DNA of 53,934 bases, from the NCBI GenBank assembly GCA_900322175.1, contig ONYZ01000018.1, positions 1-53,934 of the forward strand, in the 5' to 3' direction. Each line of letters starts with the position of its first letter. Positions within the stretch are counted from its first letter, which is position 1. The notes beneath the pieces were generated by a model. It ran no database searches and had not been told where the DNA came from. It was given only the letters and a program-made list of their open reading frames with translations. Both the position numbers and the translations under genes were made by a program. This DNA is from an uncultured Prevotella sp. GTDB lineage: Bacteria; Bacteroidota; Bacteroidia; Bacteroidales; Bacteroidaceae. Shown here piece by piece: positions 24,561 to 34,887 of the stretch.

Positions 24561-25472
24561 TCAAAAATGGTCTACGATTGTGGGTACGCAGTTGCGTATT
24601 TCGACAGGAATGGTCTCGGTTTGCAGTTCGTTTTCGCTCACACGGAGTCGCACCATGCACGCTCGGCTGTTGAGCTGACGGGTGGAATCGAAGATGAAAT
24701 TGCCGATGCTATAATAAATCTTTTTGCCCAGAAACTCCTCGATGGTCTGCAGTGTATGGGTGTGATGACATATCAGTGCATCGGCCCCGGCACGTATCAA
24801 CTGGTGAGCGTCCCATCGCTGACGACTGACGGGCCGAAGCGTGTGCTCGCCCCCCCAGTGTAGCGACACGATGATGACGGCGGTAGAGTCGGCCTTGCGC
24901 AGGCGATGCACACGATTGAGCAGCGAGTCCATCGGCTCCTGACTCACGCAGGGCCTGTCAGTAAGGTATGAGTAGTTTTCGAGTGCCAGTCGGAGTGATG
25001 GCACCAGCCAGACGTTTCGGGGTTCTGACGCTAGCAGTACTGGCAGTGAAGCCTGGTCCATATTCTCGCCCGCACCTATTGGAGTGATGCCAGCATCGAT
25101 GATGTTTCGTCGCGTATCGAGCAGTCCCTCGCGACCTTGATCGATAGAGTGGTTATTAGCCAGGTTAAGGTGTGTGATGCCGTGAACCCGAAGTGTGTCG
25201 AGCCACTCGGGTTCGGCACGGAAGATGAATAGTTTCTGTACTGGTGCAACTATCTTGGTGGCAGGACACTCCAGATTGCCCACAACCACTTGGGCCGAAC
25301 GGAAGATGGAGTCGACACCACCTGCAAACAGATGGTCGACTCCATGTCGTTCGATTGCCCGGCGCACCCCACGGTCAAGAAGGATGTCGCCCGTGAAAAC
25401 GATGTTTATATCTGCCGCTAGTGCAGATATAAACATCATGCTAACAACCAGAACTATAGAACACCTCTTCAT
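24561..25472 (-). CDS. CapA-like (PGA_cap) metallophosphatase-fold protein (303 aa)
   Basis: A signal peptide (MKRCSIVLVVSMMFISALA) is followed by CapA-family motifs: INIVFTGDILLDRGV, VVGNLECP, HLNLANNHSIDQGREG, SLHWGGEH and HHTHTLQ, with metal ligands Asp, Asn and His as in calcineurin-like phosphoesterases. The family is named for poly-gamma-glutamate capsule synthesis, but no capB/capC is here, so a hydrolase role in the envelope is as likely. Its first 32 bp overlap the DUF3160 gene, indicating tight co-expression. Confidence 0.82.
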   Translation of the reverse strand: MKRCSIVLVVSMMFISALAADINIVFTGDILLDRGVRRAIERHGVDHLFAGGVDSIFRSAQVVVGNLECPATKIVAPVQKLFIFRAEPEWLDTLRVHGITHLNLANNHSIDQGREGLLDTRRNIIDAGITPIGAGENMDQASLPVLLASEPRNVWLVPSLRLALENYSYLTDRPCVSQEPMDSLLNRVHRLRKADSTAVIIVSLHWGGEHTLRPVSRQRWDAHQLIRAGADALICHHTHTLQTIEEFLGKKIYYSIGNFIFDSTRQLNSRACMVRLRVSENELQTETIPVEIRNCVPTIVDHF

Positions 25473-27870
25473 CAGTCTCTGGCAACTTATTGAGTGGCAC
25501 GATGATGCTCTTCATCCAGTCGGGCACACCCTTGCGTGCATTCTTCTGCAACTGCTCCTGCCACTCCTCGTCGGTAAGTCGGGGCTCGTTGATGGGTTGG
25601 ATAAACTCGCGATAGCTAAGCACAGCACCACGCGTCAAGTAGAGGTATCCACCTATCTCTACCACCACATAAATCTCGTCGGCATCGCCCACGGCCTCAA
25701 ACAGTATCGACTTCTTGTCGTTGTTGTCGGCATTGGCGGTATACACATCAGCCACGATGGCCACCTTGCTGTCGGCACCCTCTACGTCGGTCCAGTTGTA
25801 GAGCTCCTGATCGGGCATGCGTAGCAGGTCGAGCGAGATGTTCTCGAAGGTAGCTCCGATATAGCCTATCTGGTCGTACTCTTCGTCAGAGATTTCCTGG
25901 CCTGCCAGTTCCTTTTCGCTCACACGCAGCAGGAATGTTGCTTCTTCCTTGATGCGCTCTGAGGTGTTTTCTATCTTTTCGGTCATCATGTTCTGATCCT
26001 TGAGCAGTTTGGCAGTATTGTCAAGCAGTTCGATGGCTTTCTTCCAGAACTTCACATTGGGCTCTACATATCCCTTAACTACAGGGTCGGGCACCTCAGG
26101 ACCACCACCACACTCGGCACCCATAGGTTGCTTGGCGTAAAGTATGGCGTCGTGCTTAAGTTCGGCCCACGATGCCAGGGCGGCATTCAGGTCCTTCTTG
26201 CCCCACTCGGGATTCTGCATGAAGTATGGTCCCGACGGATTGGCAGTACACATCTCCTTGAGCGTCTGCATCCACTGTGTGACGATGGTCTCGCGCCAGT
26301 CTATCTCGCCCATGCGCTTCTTCATCTTGTCGAGAGTGGGCAACAGGGGCTTCCACTCAGTCTTCTCGTCCTTAAGTATCTGTTCGGCAGTAGCTATGCC
26401 CATGGCAGCCATCACGTCTACCCCCTTAGGTGTGGCGCGCTGGGGTGGGCAGTTCTTGTAGTCAACCATCTCCTGCAGCACTTCGGCATCAGGCTGATAG
26501 CGCTGAGGCATCACGCATATCTTGTTATGACTGGTCTTCTCGAACTTAGGACGGATGCGTGTCTGCTTATCGCCGATTTCGTTGAGACGCTTGGTCAGAG
26601 CCTTGATGGCCTTGTCGTCGTTCAGCAGATCGTCCATACCCATGTCGGCCTTCTCTACCTCGTCCATCACCTGTAGCAGACTGAGATTGTCGGCCTTACC
26701 CATCAGCAGGGTGATAAGATTGTTTATCTTGTCGTACTTCTGGCGATTCTTCTTAAACAGTTTCATGGCGAATGCCATCTGTACGGCCTGCTTCACTTCG
26801 GTATCGTGATCCAGTCCCATGGGGGCGGTCTGTAGCCACATCATGCCGCGGAAGTAGCGCTTAAGCGCATCGCTACGGGTGTAGTGACCACGGGCGCGGA
26901 ACAGACTGTAGGGGAACGATATGTCGCCCATATAGTCCATCAGCATCTCACTGGGACCGTTAGTGGCTTTTATACATCTGTCAATCTCGCGAACTACGGT
27001 GCCGTTCAGGGTTGCATCGGCCACTGGCTGACCATTAAACAGGTGCAGGGCAACATCGAAGAACTGGATATTGCGCCCAGCTATACGGTTGGCCTCGCTA
27101 TCGTGTGGCGCATTGTGCAGGAATGCCAGCATGGCATCCTTCATGTCGCGTGCATATTCCGTCATCAGTGGAAGCAACTGATACTCCTCGACCTCGCGCA
27201 GCATGCAGTCGATGTAGAGGTGGTAAAGTTGCAGATACAGGTCGGTAGTCACAAAGCAGGGGAAGGCGCGGTAGTCGTTTTGCTCGTAGATGTGAAAAAG
27301 CTGCTTGTGATTGGCAGGTACGATGGCAAATCCCTCCTCGGCCAGTTTTTGGCACAGTGTAGAGTCGAAGTCGTTCATCTGCTTGGGATTCAGTAGATTG
27401 AGCATATTTACGCGCAGACCTTCAGCAACGTCGAAGTTCTGTTTCTTCAGTTCCTCCTCGCGCTCCTTCAGTCGCTTCATAAACGCCAGCTCCTCGTCGC
27501 TGTAGGTTATCAGTTTGTGTTCGTCGATGGTGCGCAGATAGGCATCGCGCCAGTTCTCGCCATCCTTGCATTCCACCACCGCCTCTACCTTCTCGTCGAG
27601 TACCCACATCAGCGAGTCGTACCAGGTGGTTGCCTCGTAGATGTTGCGCAGATACGAATCCTTGAACGGATAACCGCGCTGTGCAGCAGGCGCGTTGCGC
27701 AGCAGTCGCACATCACTAAGGTTGAGGCCACTAACATCCATGTTGTAATCGATGCTGTCGCCTAGTTTCTCGGCATCAATAGATGATACCGGCATTACCA
27801 CATTCTGTTTCTGGCTGCAGGCTGCCATCATGCCCGCCATGCATGCCAAAAGGATTAATTTACTTTTCAT
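25441..27870 (-). CDS. DUF3160 lipoprotein (809 aa)
   Basis: A lipobox (LLACMAGMMAACS) anchors the protein in the envelope. The large body with FVTTDLYLQLYHLYID, FARGHYTRSDALKRYFRGMMWL-like helices (about residues 320-345), CGGGPEVPDPVVKGYVEPN and KSILFEAVGDADEIYVVV matches DUF3160, which is of unknown function. It overlaps the 155-aa protein upstream by 4 nt (ATGA) and the CapA-like gene downstream by 32 nt, so the three form one operon. Confidence 0.82.
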   Translation of the reverse strand: MKSKLILLACMAGMMAACSQKQNVVMPVSSIDAEKLGDSIDYNMDVSGLNLSDVRLLRNAPAAQRGYPFKDSYLRNIYEATTWYDSLMWVLDEKVEAVVECKDGENWRDAYLRTIDEHKLITYSDEELAFMKRLKEREEELKKQNFDVAEGLRVNMLNLLNPKQMNDFDSTLCQKLAEEGFAIVPANHKQLFHIYEQNDYRAFPCFVTTDLYLQLYHLYIDCMLREVEEYQLLPLMTEYARDMKDAMLAFLHNAPHDSEANRIAGRNIQFFDVALHLFNGQPVADATLNGTVVREIDRCIKATNGPSEMLMDYMGDISFPYSLFRARGHYTRSDALKRYFRGMMWLQTAPMGLDHDTEVKQAVQMAFAMKLFKKNRQKYDKINNLITLLMGKADNLSLLQVMDEVEKADMGMDDLLNDDKAIKALTKRLNEIGDKQTRIRPKFEKTSHNKICVMPQRYQPDAEVLQEMVDYKNCPPQRATPKGVDVMAAMGIATAEQILKDEKTEWKPLLPTLDKMKKRMGEIDWRETIVTQWMQTLKEMCTANPSGPYFMQNPEWGKKDLNAALASWAELKHDAILYAKQPMGAECGGGPEVPDPVVKGYVEPNVKFWKKAIELLDNTAKLLKDQNMMTEKIENTSERIKEEATFLLRVSEKELAGQEISDEEYDQIGYIGATFENISLDLLRMPDQELYNWTDVEGADSKVAIVADVYTANADNNDKKSILFEAVGDADEIYVVVEIGGYLYLTRGAVLSYREFIQPINEPRLTDEEWQEQLQKNARKGVPDWMKSIIVPLNKLPETDEEVFYSSGC

Positions 27871-28334
27871 TGGCCAAAGGTTTTTATTGCTGTTTCATGA
27901 TTTACACCTTTAATAATATAGTGGTCGAAGGCCATCCCGAATCCGCCCCAGCGATAGTCGGCCACCACGTATCGTCCGTCGCCAGCCTGCTCGATGGCCC
28001 TGATGCGACCATCCACATAGCGGAAATCCTCAAGCAGTCCGCCCAACTTAGAGCCCAGCCATAGTGGTCGTGCCTTGCCGTTCACATTCTTGAAGATAAA
28101 TATGCGTCGTGCCTTTTCGGGATAGAATCTGGTAGACTTGATTACCCCCACGATGGCATCGGTACGTCCGTCGTCATCCACGTCGCCCGTCTGATACTGA
28201 TATACGGGGTAGGGCAGTCGCCAACCATTAAGGTAGTACAGGCTGTCGTGCTCCTTCGTCAGAACGAAGCTTTGCGCTGTGCATGATAGTGCACAAAACC
28301 ACATGGTTAGTATGGGTAATAGTCGATTGTTCAT
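27867..28334 (-). CDS. Small secreted protein with Ca-binding DxDxDG loop (155 aa)
   Basis: A signal peptide ends after SCTAQ. The mature part holds TGDVDDDGRTDAIVGV, a D-x-D-x-D-G-x-x-D loop as in FG-GAP/VCBS blades, followed by basic and aromatic strands. I do not recognise a full family. The ATG at 28334 begins the signal peptide, and a TATCTTTG box lies about 23 nt upstream. It is first in the operon with DUF3160 and CapA-like genes. Confidence 0.7.
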   Translation of the reverse strand: MNNRLLPILTMWFCALSCTAQSFVLTKEHDSLYYLNGWRLPYPVYQYQTGDVDDDGRTDAIVGVIKSTRFYPEKARRIFIFKNVNGKARPLWLGSKLGGLLEDFRYVDGRIRAIEQAGDGRYVVADYRWGGFGMAFDHYIIKGVNHETAIKTFGQ

Positions 28335-28454
28335 CACCACGATAGGTTTTATCGGGCCAAAGATACGAATTATTTCTAAAAATGTGCGGTGATACCAAAA
28401 TTTTTTGTATATTTGCTCGCAAAAACAATAAGTATAACTAAAAACTAGCGCCCT

Positions 28455-31400
28455 ATGATGAGTCAATTCCTTTCAGAGTTGCGGCAGATATTGCCCCCTG
28501 AGCGTGTTTATACCGACGAGCTACGTACCCTGGGTTGGGGTACCGATGCCAGTTTCTATCGTCAGATTCCAAAGGTAGTCATCCGCAGTGATGGCGAGGA
28601 GGAAATCGCGAAGATAGTGCAGTTGTGCGACAAATTCAAGTTGCCCTTCACCTTCCGCGCCGCAGGCACATCGCTTAGTGGACAGAGTTGTACCGACAGT
28701 GTGCTCATAGTGGCAGGCAAGCACTGGGAAAAGTACGAACTTGGCAAGAATCAGGAGAGCATTCGTCTGCAGCCGGGTATCGTGGGTGGTCGTGTCAATC
28801 AGATACTGAAGCCCTACGGACGAGTGTTCCCGCCCGATCCTGCATCGATAGGTTCGGCTATGGTGGGTGGTATCGTGGTGAACAATGCTTCGGGTATGAA
28901 CTGCGGTGTGCATGCCAATAGCGACCGTATGCTCATCTCAGCCCGTATCATACTGACTGACGGTACCATACTGGACACTGGCAACGAGAAGAGTCGCGAG
29001 GAGTTCCGCCGCACTCACTCGGCATTCCTGAAGCATATCGAGATGCTGCGCGACAAGGTGCGTGCCGATGAGGAACTGGCTGCCCGTATCGCCAAGAAAT
29101 ACTCGATAAAGAACGTTACCGGATTGAACCTGCGCCCACTGGTGGCCTACGACGATCCGTTTGACATCATCGCCCACTCGATGGTAGGTAGCGAGGGCAC
29201 ATTGGCATTCCTGTCGGAGGTTACGATGAAGACGCTGAAGGACTATCCGTACAAGGCTTCGGCGATGGTTTACTTCATGACGATGAAGGAGAGTTGCGAG
29301 GCTGTGGTGGCAATGAAGAAAATGAAGGCAGGCGAGGAAGACCAGGAGTACAGCGCTGAGAATCTGGTGGTGAAGAGTGCCGAGATGCTCGACTACAAGT
29401 CGCTATCGTCGGTAGATGACCCCGTATATCTGCAATATAAGAAAGATGTGGATGCAGGCAAGATAGAAGGCGTGAAGCCAGGCGACTATCACAATCTGAC
29501 TGCGATACTGACAGAGACCAAGGGTATCACCCACGAGCAACTGCTCGATAAGATAGAGAAGATTAAGGAGTGTCTGGGCCAGTTCCGCCTGTATATCCCA
29601 GCAGAATTTACTGAGTATCCTGCAGTATATGGCAAATACTGGGCCATCCGCTCGGGCATCTTCCCGAGCGTAGGCGGTACACGACCTGTGGGCACATCGT
29701 GCCTTATCGAGGATGTTGCATTCCCGATAGAATCGCTGCCAGAGGCTACTGTTAAGTTGCAGAAGTTGATAGCCGATCATGGCTACGACGATGCCTGTAT
29801 ATATGGTCACGCATTCGAGGGCAACTACCACTTCATCCTGAATCAGAGTTTTGCCGACGAGCACGAGGTGGCACGCTATGCTGAGATGATGCGCGATGTG
29901 GCTAAGTTGGTGGTTGAGGGTTACGATGGCTCTCTGAAGGCCGAACACGGCACAGGCCGCAACATGGCACCATTCGTGAAGTACGAGTGGGGCGAGAAGG
30001 CCTACGAGATAATGTGCGAACTAAAGAAGATATTCGACCCCGAAGGACTGTTGAACAAGGGAGTAATCTTCAACGACGATCCCGACTGCTATATCAAGTG
30101 TCTGAAACCACTGCCGGTGCTCGACTTCGACTTCGACAGTGTGCCTGATGGCGGACACTATCTGATGGACCCAACACTGAGTACAGCCAAGGAGACCATC
30201 GAACAGGTGAAGCGTGCCAACAAGTGTATAGAGTGCGGATTCTGCGAGGTAAACTGTATGTCGTGCGGACTCACACTGTCAAGCCGTATGCGTATTGCAG
30301 TTCAGCGAGAGATTCGCTATCTCACCAAGACTGGTGCCGACCCACAGCGACTGGCCACACTTAAGAAACAATACAAGTACTATGGCGACCAGACTTGCGC
30401 CACCGACGGACTCTGTTCTACATCGTGCCCAATGAAGATAAATACGGGCGAGTTGACCCACCTGATACGTCAGATGGACATGAACGAGAGTCCTACTGGA
30501 TATAAACTGGGTGAGTTTGCCGCCAACCACATGGCCGGCATCAAGAGCGGCTTGCGCGTAGTGCTCGATGTGGCCCATGCCGCACATATCACCTTAGGCC
30601 CAACACTGATGACGAGCATCTGTCGAGGCATGAACAAGATGGGCATGCCGCTATGGACCACCGCTATGCCAAAGAAGCATCGCCAACCCAAGAAGAGCGA
30701 CCTGACGCAGTTTATCATCGAGAAGAGCATTCCGCACAAGGAGGAGCTGCACTCCGAACTCAAGGTGGTTTACTTCCCCAGTTGTATCAACCAGACAATG
30801 GGACAATCAAAGCATGGCGGCAAGATACACGACCTTGTGGATGAGGTTATCCAATTGATGGCCAAGGCTGGTTACGAGGTTATCTTCCCAGAGGGTATGG
30901 AGCGAATGTGTTGCGGACAGATTTGGGAATCGAAAGGTATGCTTGATATCGCCGATCGCAAGAGTGCCGAACTCGAGGCCGCACTGTGGAAGGCCAGCGA
31001 GGAGGGCAAGTATCCCGTGCTCTGCGCCCAGAGTCCTTGTCTGCATCGCATGCGTAAGGTGATGCACAAGATGAAACTGTACGAACCTGCCGAGTTTATT
31101 ATGAAGTATCTGGTGCCACGACTCGATTTCCATCCTATCGACCGTCATATCGCCCTACACCTGACGTGTTCTACACGACAGATGAGAGTGGACAAGGATA
31201 TGATAGAACTGGCCAAGCTCTGTTCTAAGAATGTGTTCCTGCCTGAGGGCGTGGGCTGTTGCGGATTTGCAGGCGACAGAGGATTCACCTTCCCCGAACT
31301 GAACAGCTATGGACTGCGCAAGCTCCGTCCACAGATTGAGGCCAACGGCATAGAGGTGGGCTATAGCAATAGCCGTACCTGCGAAATCGGACTCGAGACC

Positions 31401-31469
31401 AATTCGGGCATACCATACATGAGTATAGTATATCTGGTAAACGAATGTACAACTCCTAAAAAACAATAA
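28455..31469 (+). CDS. FAD-binding and Fe-S oxidoreductase, D-lactate dehydrogenase-like (1004 aa)
   Basis: A fusion of a GlcD-like FAD_binding_4 flavoprotein (FTFRAAGTSLSGQSCTDSVL; GSEGTLAFLSEVT; EHGTGRNMAPFV), a ferredoxin region (CIECGFCEVNC; CATDGLCSTSCPM) and two CCG cysteine-rich domains (RMCCGQIW; HLTCST; GVGCCGFAGDRGF). This layout matches YdiJ/D-LDH-type quinone-linked 2-hydroxyacid dehydrogenases at the membrane. Substrate is probably D-lactate or a 2-hydroxyglutarate-like acid. The second ATG (28458) is equally possible. A TATATTTG box is at about 28410. Confidence 0.9.
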   Translation: MMSQFLSELRQILPPERVYTDELRTLGWGTDASFYRQIPKVVIRSDGEEEIAKIVQLCDKFKLPFTFRAAGTSLSGQSCTDSVLIVAGKHWEKYELGKNQESIRLQPGIVGGRVNQILKPYGRVFPPDPASIGSAMVGGIVVNNASGMNCGVHANSDRMLISARIILTDGTILDTGNEKSREEFRRTHSAFLKHIEMLRDKVRADEELAARIAKKYSIKNVTGLNLRPLVAYDDPFDIIAHSMVGSEGTLAFLSEVTMKTLKDYPYKASAMVYFMTMKESCEAVVAMKKMKAGEEDQEYSAENLVVKSAEMLDYKSLSSVDDPVYLQYKKDVDAGKIEGVKPGDYHNLTAILTETKGITHEQLLDKIEKIKECLGQFRLYIPAEFTEYPAVYGKYWAIRSGIFPSVGGTRPVGTSCLIEDVAFPIESLPEATVKLQKLIADHGYDDACIYGHAFEGNYHFILNQSFADEHEVARYAEMMRDVAKLVVEGYDGSLKAEHGTGRNMAPFVKYEWGEKAYEIMCELKKIFDPEGLLNKGVIFNDDPDCYIKCLKPLPVLDFDFDSVPDGGHYLMDPTLSTAKETIEQVKRANKCIECGFCEVNCMSCGLTLSSRMRIAVQREIRYLTKTGADPQRLATLKKQYKYYGDQTCATDGLCSTSCPMKINTGELTHLIRQMDMNESPTGYKLGEFAANHMAGIKSGLRVVLDVAHAAHITLGPTLMTSICRGMNKMGMPLWTTAMPKKHRQPKKSDLTQFIIEKSIPHKEELHSELKVVYFPSCINQTMGQSKHGGKIHDLVDEVIQLMAKAGYEVIFPEGMERMCCGQIWESKGMLDIADRKSAELEAALWKASEEGKYPVLCAQSPCLHRMRKVMHKMKLYEPAEFIMKYLVPRLDFHPIDRHIALHLTCSTRQMRVDKDMIELAKLCSKNVFLPEGVGCCGFAGDRGFTFPELNSYGLRKLRPQIEANGIEVGYSNSRTCEIGLETNSGIPYMSIVYLVNECTTPKKQ

Positions 31470-31478
31470 CCATTTAGT

Positions 31479-33050
31479 ATGAAACCAATTATCAAGACAT
31501 TAATTCTGGCCGCGTTTGTCTTAGCGGCCTCAGTAAGCGCTCAGGCGCAGATTCTTAAAACCCACGTAGAAACAGGCGATGTTCAGGGCGTGCCCGATGA
31601 AGGGCTGGCTGTTTATAAGGCCATCCCATACGCAGCACCTCCAGTGGGCAATCTGCGTTGGCGCGACCCTCAGCCTGCTAAGGCTTGGGAGGGTGTTCGT
31701 GTGTGCGACGAGTTCGGACCAATGCCCCCACAGCCCACACGTCCTGGTCGCACTGCCGACAAGATGAGCGAGGACTGCCTGTATTTGGGTATCGCCACAC
31801 CAGCCAAGAGCATCAACGACAAACTGCCCGTGATGGTATGGATACACGGTGGTGGATTCCAAACCGAGTGGTATGGCGGTGACCTGTGGAAGCGTCTGGC
31901 TCAGCGTGGTGTAGTCATCGTCAGCATCGAGTATCGCACTGGTGCCCTGGGCTTTATGGCTCACCCCGAACTTACCAAGGAGAGCAAGGAAGGACACTCT
32001 GGCAACTATGGTATCCTAGACCAGATTTTCGCCCTGCAGTGGGTTCAGCGCAACATCGCCCAGTTTGGTGGCGACCCCACGAAGGTTACCATCTTTGGCG
32101 AGAGTGCTGGTGCTATCAGTTGTAGCATACTGTGTGCATCGCCACTGGCCAAGGGATTGTTCCGTGCGTGCATCAGTCATAGTGGCGGATCGTTTGCCCC
32201 ATGGAGCGACAAGCCCCGTTCGCTTGGCCTCGACGCATCGCAGAAGGGTGCCGAGAGTCAGGGACTGGCATTCCAGAAGCATCTGAAGAAAAAGAACCTG
32301 AAGCAACTGCGCGCTATGGACGCCATGTCGCTGTGCGATGGTAATGTAGGTTTTGCCGGCTTCTGGCCATGCGTGGACGGATACGTAATCTGTGACGACC
32401 AGTATCGCCTGTACGAGCGTGGCGAGTATAACGATGTGCCTGTGATCGTGATGACTAATAGCGACGAAGGTGCACTCTTTGCCCCAGGCAATATAAAGGC
32501 CGAAGACTATAAGAAAACCGTCGACGGCATCTTTGGTGATTGGGCTAGCGAGGCACTAAAGTACTATCCCGGCAATACCGACGATGAGGCTTGGCACGGA
32601 TTTGGCGATGCATTCCGCGATATGGGATTTGCCTGGCCATCTTACGCCTGGGTTAGTCTGCAGTCCAAGACAGGCAAGAGTCCAGCATACGCAGCTTATC
32701 TTGCACAGCCTTCGGAGATGAGTTTCTCGCGCGATCCACGTCGCAAGGGTGTGGCCCATGCCGATGATATCATGTACCTGAACGGTATGTTCCTCGACCA
32801 GCCACAGAAGTACCCCACAGAGGCTGCTGTAGCCGAGATTATCCAGCAGTACTGGGTAAACTTTGCCAAGACATGCAATCCTAATGGCAAGGGACTGCCT
32901 TACTGGCCGTCGTTCGACGATCAGAAACCTACCACCATGCAGTTCTCTAATGGTGCATCGCTCATCATGCGACCCAACAAAGAGCAGGTGGACTTTGTGG
33001 ATAGATACTATCGAGCCAAGCGAGCCGAGACCGAAGGTGCTCGCAAGTAG
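31479..33050 (+). CDS. Secreted type-B carboxylesterase (523 aa)
   Basis: A signal peptide (ends ASVSAQAQ) precedes an alpha/beta hydrolase with the oxyanion loop WIHGGGF and nucleophile elbow FGESAGA, and the N-terminal family signature YKAIPYAAPPVGNLRW. EDCLYL is also present. The Glu and His of the triad probably lie in NSDEG and GVAHADDI. Such enzymes hydrolyse short-chain or aromatic esters on polysaccharides or xenobiotics. It begins 9 nt after the dehydrogenase and may share its transcript. Confidence 0.9.
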   Translation: MKPIIKTLILAAFVLAASVSAQAQILKTHVETGDVQGVPDEGLAVYKAIPYAAPPVGNLRWRDPQPAKAWEGVRVCDEFGPMPPQPTRPGRTADKMSEDCLYLGIATPAKSINDKLPVMVWIHGGGFQTEWYGGDLWKRLAQRGVVIVSIEYRTGALGFMAHPELTKESKEGHSGNYGILDQIFALQWVQRNIAQFGGDPTKVTIFGESAGAISCSILCASPLAKGLFRACISHSGGSFAPWSDKPRSLGLDASQKGAESQGLAFQKHLKKKNLKQLRAMDAMSLCDGNVGFAGFWPCVDGYVICDDQYRLYERGEYNDVPVIVMTNSDEGALFAPGNIKAEDYKKTVDGIFGDWASEALKYYPGNTDDEAWHGFGDAFRDMGFAWPSYAWVSLQSKTGKSPAYAAYLAQPSEMSFSRDPRRKGVAHADDIMYLNGMFLDQPQKYPTEAAVAEIIQQYWVNFAKTCNPNGKGLPYWPSFDDQKPTTMQFSNGASLIMRPNKEQVDFVDRYYRAKRAETEGARK

Positions 33051-33057
33051 AAAAAGA

Positions 33058-33083
33058 AATCCCCAACCGTTTGGCTGGGGATT
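33058..33083. terminator. Bidirectional terminator between carboxylesterase and hisB
   Basis: Stem AATCCCCAaCC/GGcTGGGGATT with a GTTT loop. The minus side is followed by TCTTTTTC. Confidence 0.75.
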
Positions 33084-33087
33084 ATCT

Positions 33088-34158
33088 TTATAGCATACCT
33101 TTCGTAGATGGTAGTTCGTAGTGATATATGTCGCGTCGGACTGCCATTTTCAGTGCTCGTGCCAGAGCCTTGAATATGCCCTCAATCTTATGGTGCTCGT
33201 TCTGTCCCTCGGCCTTGATGTTCAGGTTCATGCGGGCAGCATCGCTCAGACTCTTGAAGAAATGCAGGAACATTTCCGTGGGCATCTCGCCTATCTTTTC
33301 GCGATGGAACTCAGCATCCCAAACCAGCCATGGGCGACCACCGAAATCCAAGCATGCCGAACACAGACAGTCGTCCATCGGCAGACAGTATCCGTAGCGC
33401 TCTATGCCACGCTTGTCGCCCAGAGCCTGCAGTATGCACTCGCCCAATGCGATGGCAGTGTCCTCGATGGTGTGGTGCTCGTCAACCTCCAGATCGCCCT
33501 TGGTGTGCACCGTCAGGTCTATCATGCCGTGCTTGCCTATCTGCTCAAGCATGTGGTCGAAGAATCCCAAACCTGTCTGTATGTCGCACTTGCCCGATCC
33601 GTCAAGATTTACCTTCACCCAGATGTCTGTCTCCTTGGTTGTGCGCTTCACCTCGGCTGTGCGCTCGCCTGCAAACAGCAGTTCGGCTATCTTTGCCCAA
33701 CTGATGCCCTCGTCGCTCAGTATCAGCGACTTACAACCGATATTCTTGGCAAACAGCCGGTCAGTCTCGCGATCGCCGATGACGTACGAGTTGGCTATGT
33801 CGTACTCAGGATTGTTGATGTATTTCTCCACCAGTCCTGTGTTAGGCTTGCGGGTGGGGGCATTATCCTCGGGGAAGTGAGGGTCTATCAATATCTCGTC
33901 GAATGTGATGCCTTCGCCCTCCAGAGTCTGAAGGATAAAATTGTGTACTGGCCAGAATGTGTCCTCAGGGAAACTGTCTGTGCCCAGTCCGTCCTGATTG
34001 CTAACCATCACAAACTCGAAGTCTAGTTTCTCGCGGATAAAGGCCAAGTTGCGGAACACACCCTTAACAAACTTAAGTTTCTCGAAACTGTCAATCTGCT
34101 CGTCGGCTGGCTCTTCGATCAGTGTTCCGTCGCGGTCGATGAATAAAATCTTTTTCAT
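33088..34158 (-). CDS. hisB: Bifunctional histidinol-phosphatase / imidazoleglycerol-phosphate dehydratase (356 aa)
   Basis: The N-terminal HAD phosphatase has motif [12 protein letters not shown], then VSNQDGLGT and [12 protein letters not shown]. The C-terminal dehydratase has the metal-binding motifs [10 protein letters not shown] and EHHKIEG and FFDHMLEQ. The two parts catalyse steps 8 and 6 of histidine synthesis. Length matches the bifunctional enzyme. No other his genes flank it here. It overlaps the upstream membrane-protein gene by 4 nt. Confidence 0.95.
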   Translation of the reverse strand: MKKILFIDRDGTLIEEPADEQIDSFEKLKFVKGVFRNLAFIREKLDFEFVMVSNQDGLGTDSFPEDTFWPVHNFILQTLEGEGITFDEILIDPHFPEDNAPTRKPNTGLVEKYINNPEYDIANSYVIGDRETDRLFAKNIGCKSLILSDEGISWAKIAELLFAGERTAEVKRTTKETDIWVKVNLDGSGKCDIQTGLGFFDHMLEQIGKHGMIDLTVHTKGDLEVDEHHTIEDTAIALGECILQALGDKRGIERYGYCLPMDDCLCSACLDFGGRPWLVWDAEFHREKIGEMPTEMFLHFFKSLSDAARMNLNIKAEGQNEHHKIEGIFKALARALKMAVRRDIYHYELPSTKGML

Positions 34159-34769
34159 ATTGTCTTTTTATTGAAATCCTCTTTCTCTTTGTCCTGTACG
34201 CTGATGGATATCTTAGCAAGATACAGCGGCAGAATCATTGTAAGCCATACGTAGGCCTGGATAAATCCAGCTATCGCAAATGCACCCAGACTGAGCCACT
34301 TTACGGTGTCGGGCATTCCTGATGCATCGCCGTTAAGCATACCTATCTGCGACTGCCAGTTGGCTGTGATGAGTATCACTGCGGGCAGCGATGTGAGCAG
34401 GGCCAGTATGGCTACGATAAACAGGCACACCAGCGATACCAGTGTGAGTTTACCCAGATGTGGCAACCATGAACCGATACGCAAAGCGATGGGAAGAAGC
34501 ATCTGTCGCTTGCGCAGTTGCCACTTGGCAGCTGCTATCCATGCAACAACAGCCAACACGGCCAGCGCCAATGCAGGCACCAATAGGGTGGGGGAAACGA
34601 GCACCGGCAAGGCTTGGGCCACTACAGTTATCAGGGCAAACACCAGTGCTGTCCACCATGTGGCACGGAATATTTTGCGGAAGTTAGCGCTATACAGTTG
34701 GTAACCCTCGCGGATGCAAGCCTGACTGCTACGCACCTTGATTTCTATCTCTTTTTTATCCTTTTCCAT
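34155..34769 (-). CDS. Membrane protein of unknown function (204 aa)
   Basis: Five hydrophobic segments follow a short charged N-terminus ([13 protein letters not shown]): roughly residues 41-60, 65-85, 105-135 and 155-185. No domain is recognised. The ATG at 34769 is preferred because it leaves a normal spacing to a TATCTTTG box at about 34800. The 4-nt overlap with hisB (ATGA) shows the two are co-transcribed, though a role in histidine synthesis is not implied. Confidence 0.7.
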   Translation of the reverse strand: MEKDKKEIEIKVRSSQACIREGYQLYSANFRKIFRATWWTALVFALITVVAQALPVLVSPTLLVPALALAVLAVVAWIAAAKWQLRKRQMLLPIALRIGSWLPHLGKLTLVSLVCLFIVAILALLTSLPAVILITANWQSQIGMLNGDASGMPDTVKWLSLGAFAIAGFIQAYVWLTMILPLYLAKISISVQDKEKEDFNKKTI

Positions 34770-34807
34770 CGCAAATATCAAATATTTCGTGGTGCAAAGA
34801 TAACGCT

Positions 34808-34882
34808 TTTTGGCACGAATTACGCGAAATTTTACGAATTTATTTATTTTTTCGCGTTAATTCGTGAAATTCGTGCCCAAAA
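34808..34882. repeat. Imperfect inverted repeat around GGCACGAATT
   Basis: Arms TTTTTGGCACGAATTACGCGAA and its mirror (34851-34882), the latter with an extra AATTCGTG unit. It fills the divergent promoter region between the membrane protein/hisB and the dehydrogenase. Confidence 0.5.
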
Positions 34883-34887
34883 TTTAG

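Noticed and set aside
33121-34026. 301-codon open frame on plus strand
   Set aside because: Complement of hisB, which shows both active sites.
33088-34158. Histidine operon
   Set aside because: Only hisB is present; the coupled gene encodes an unrelated membrane protein.
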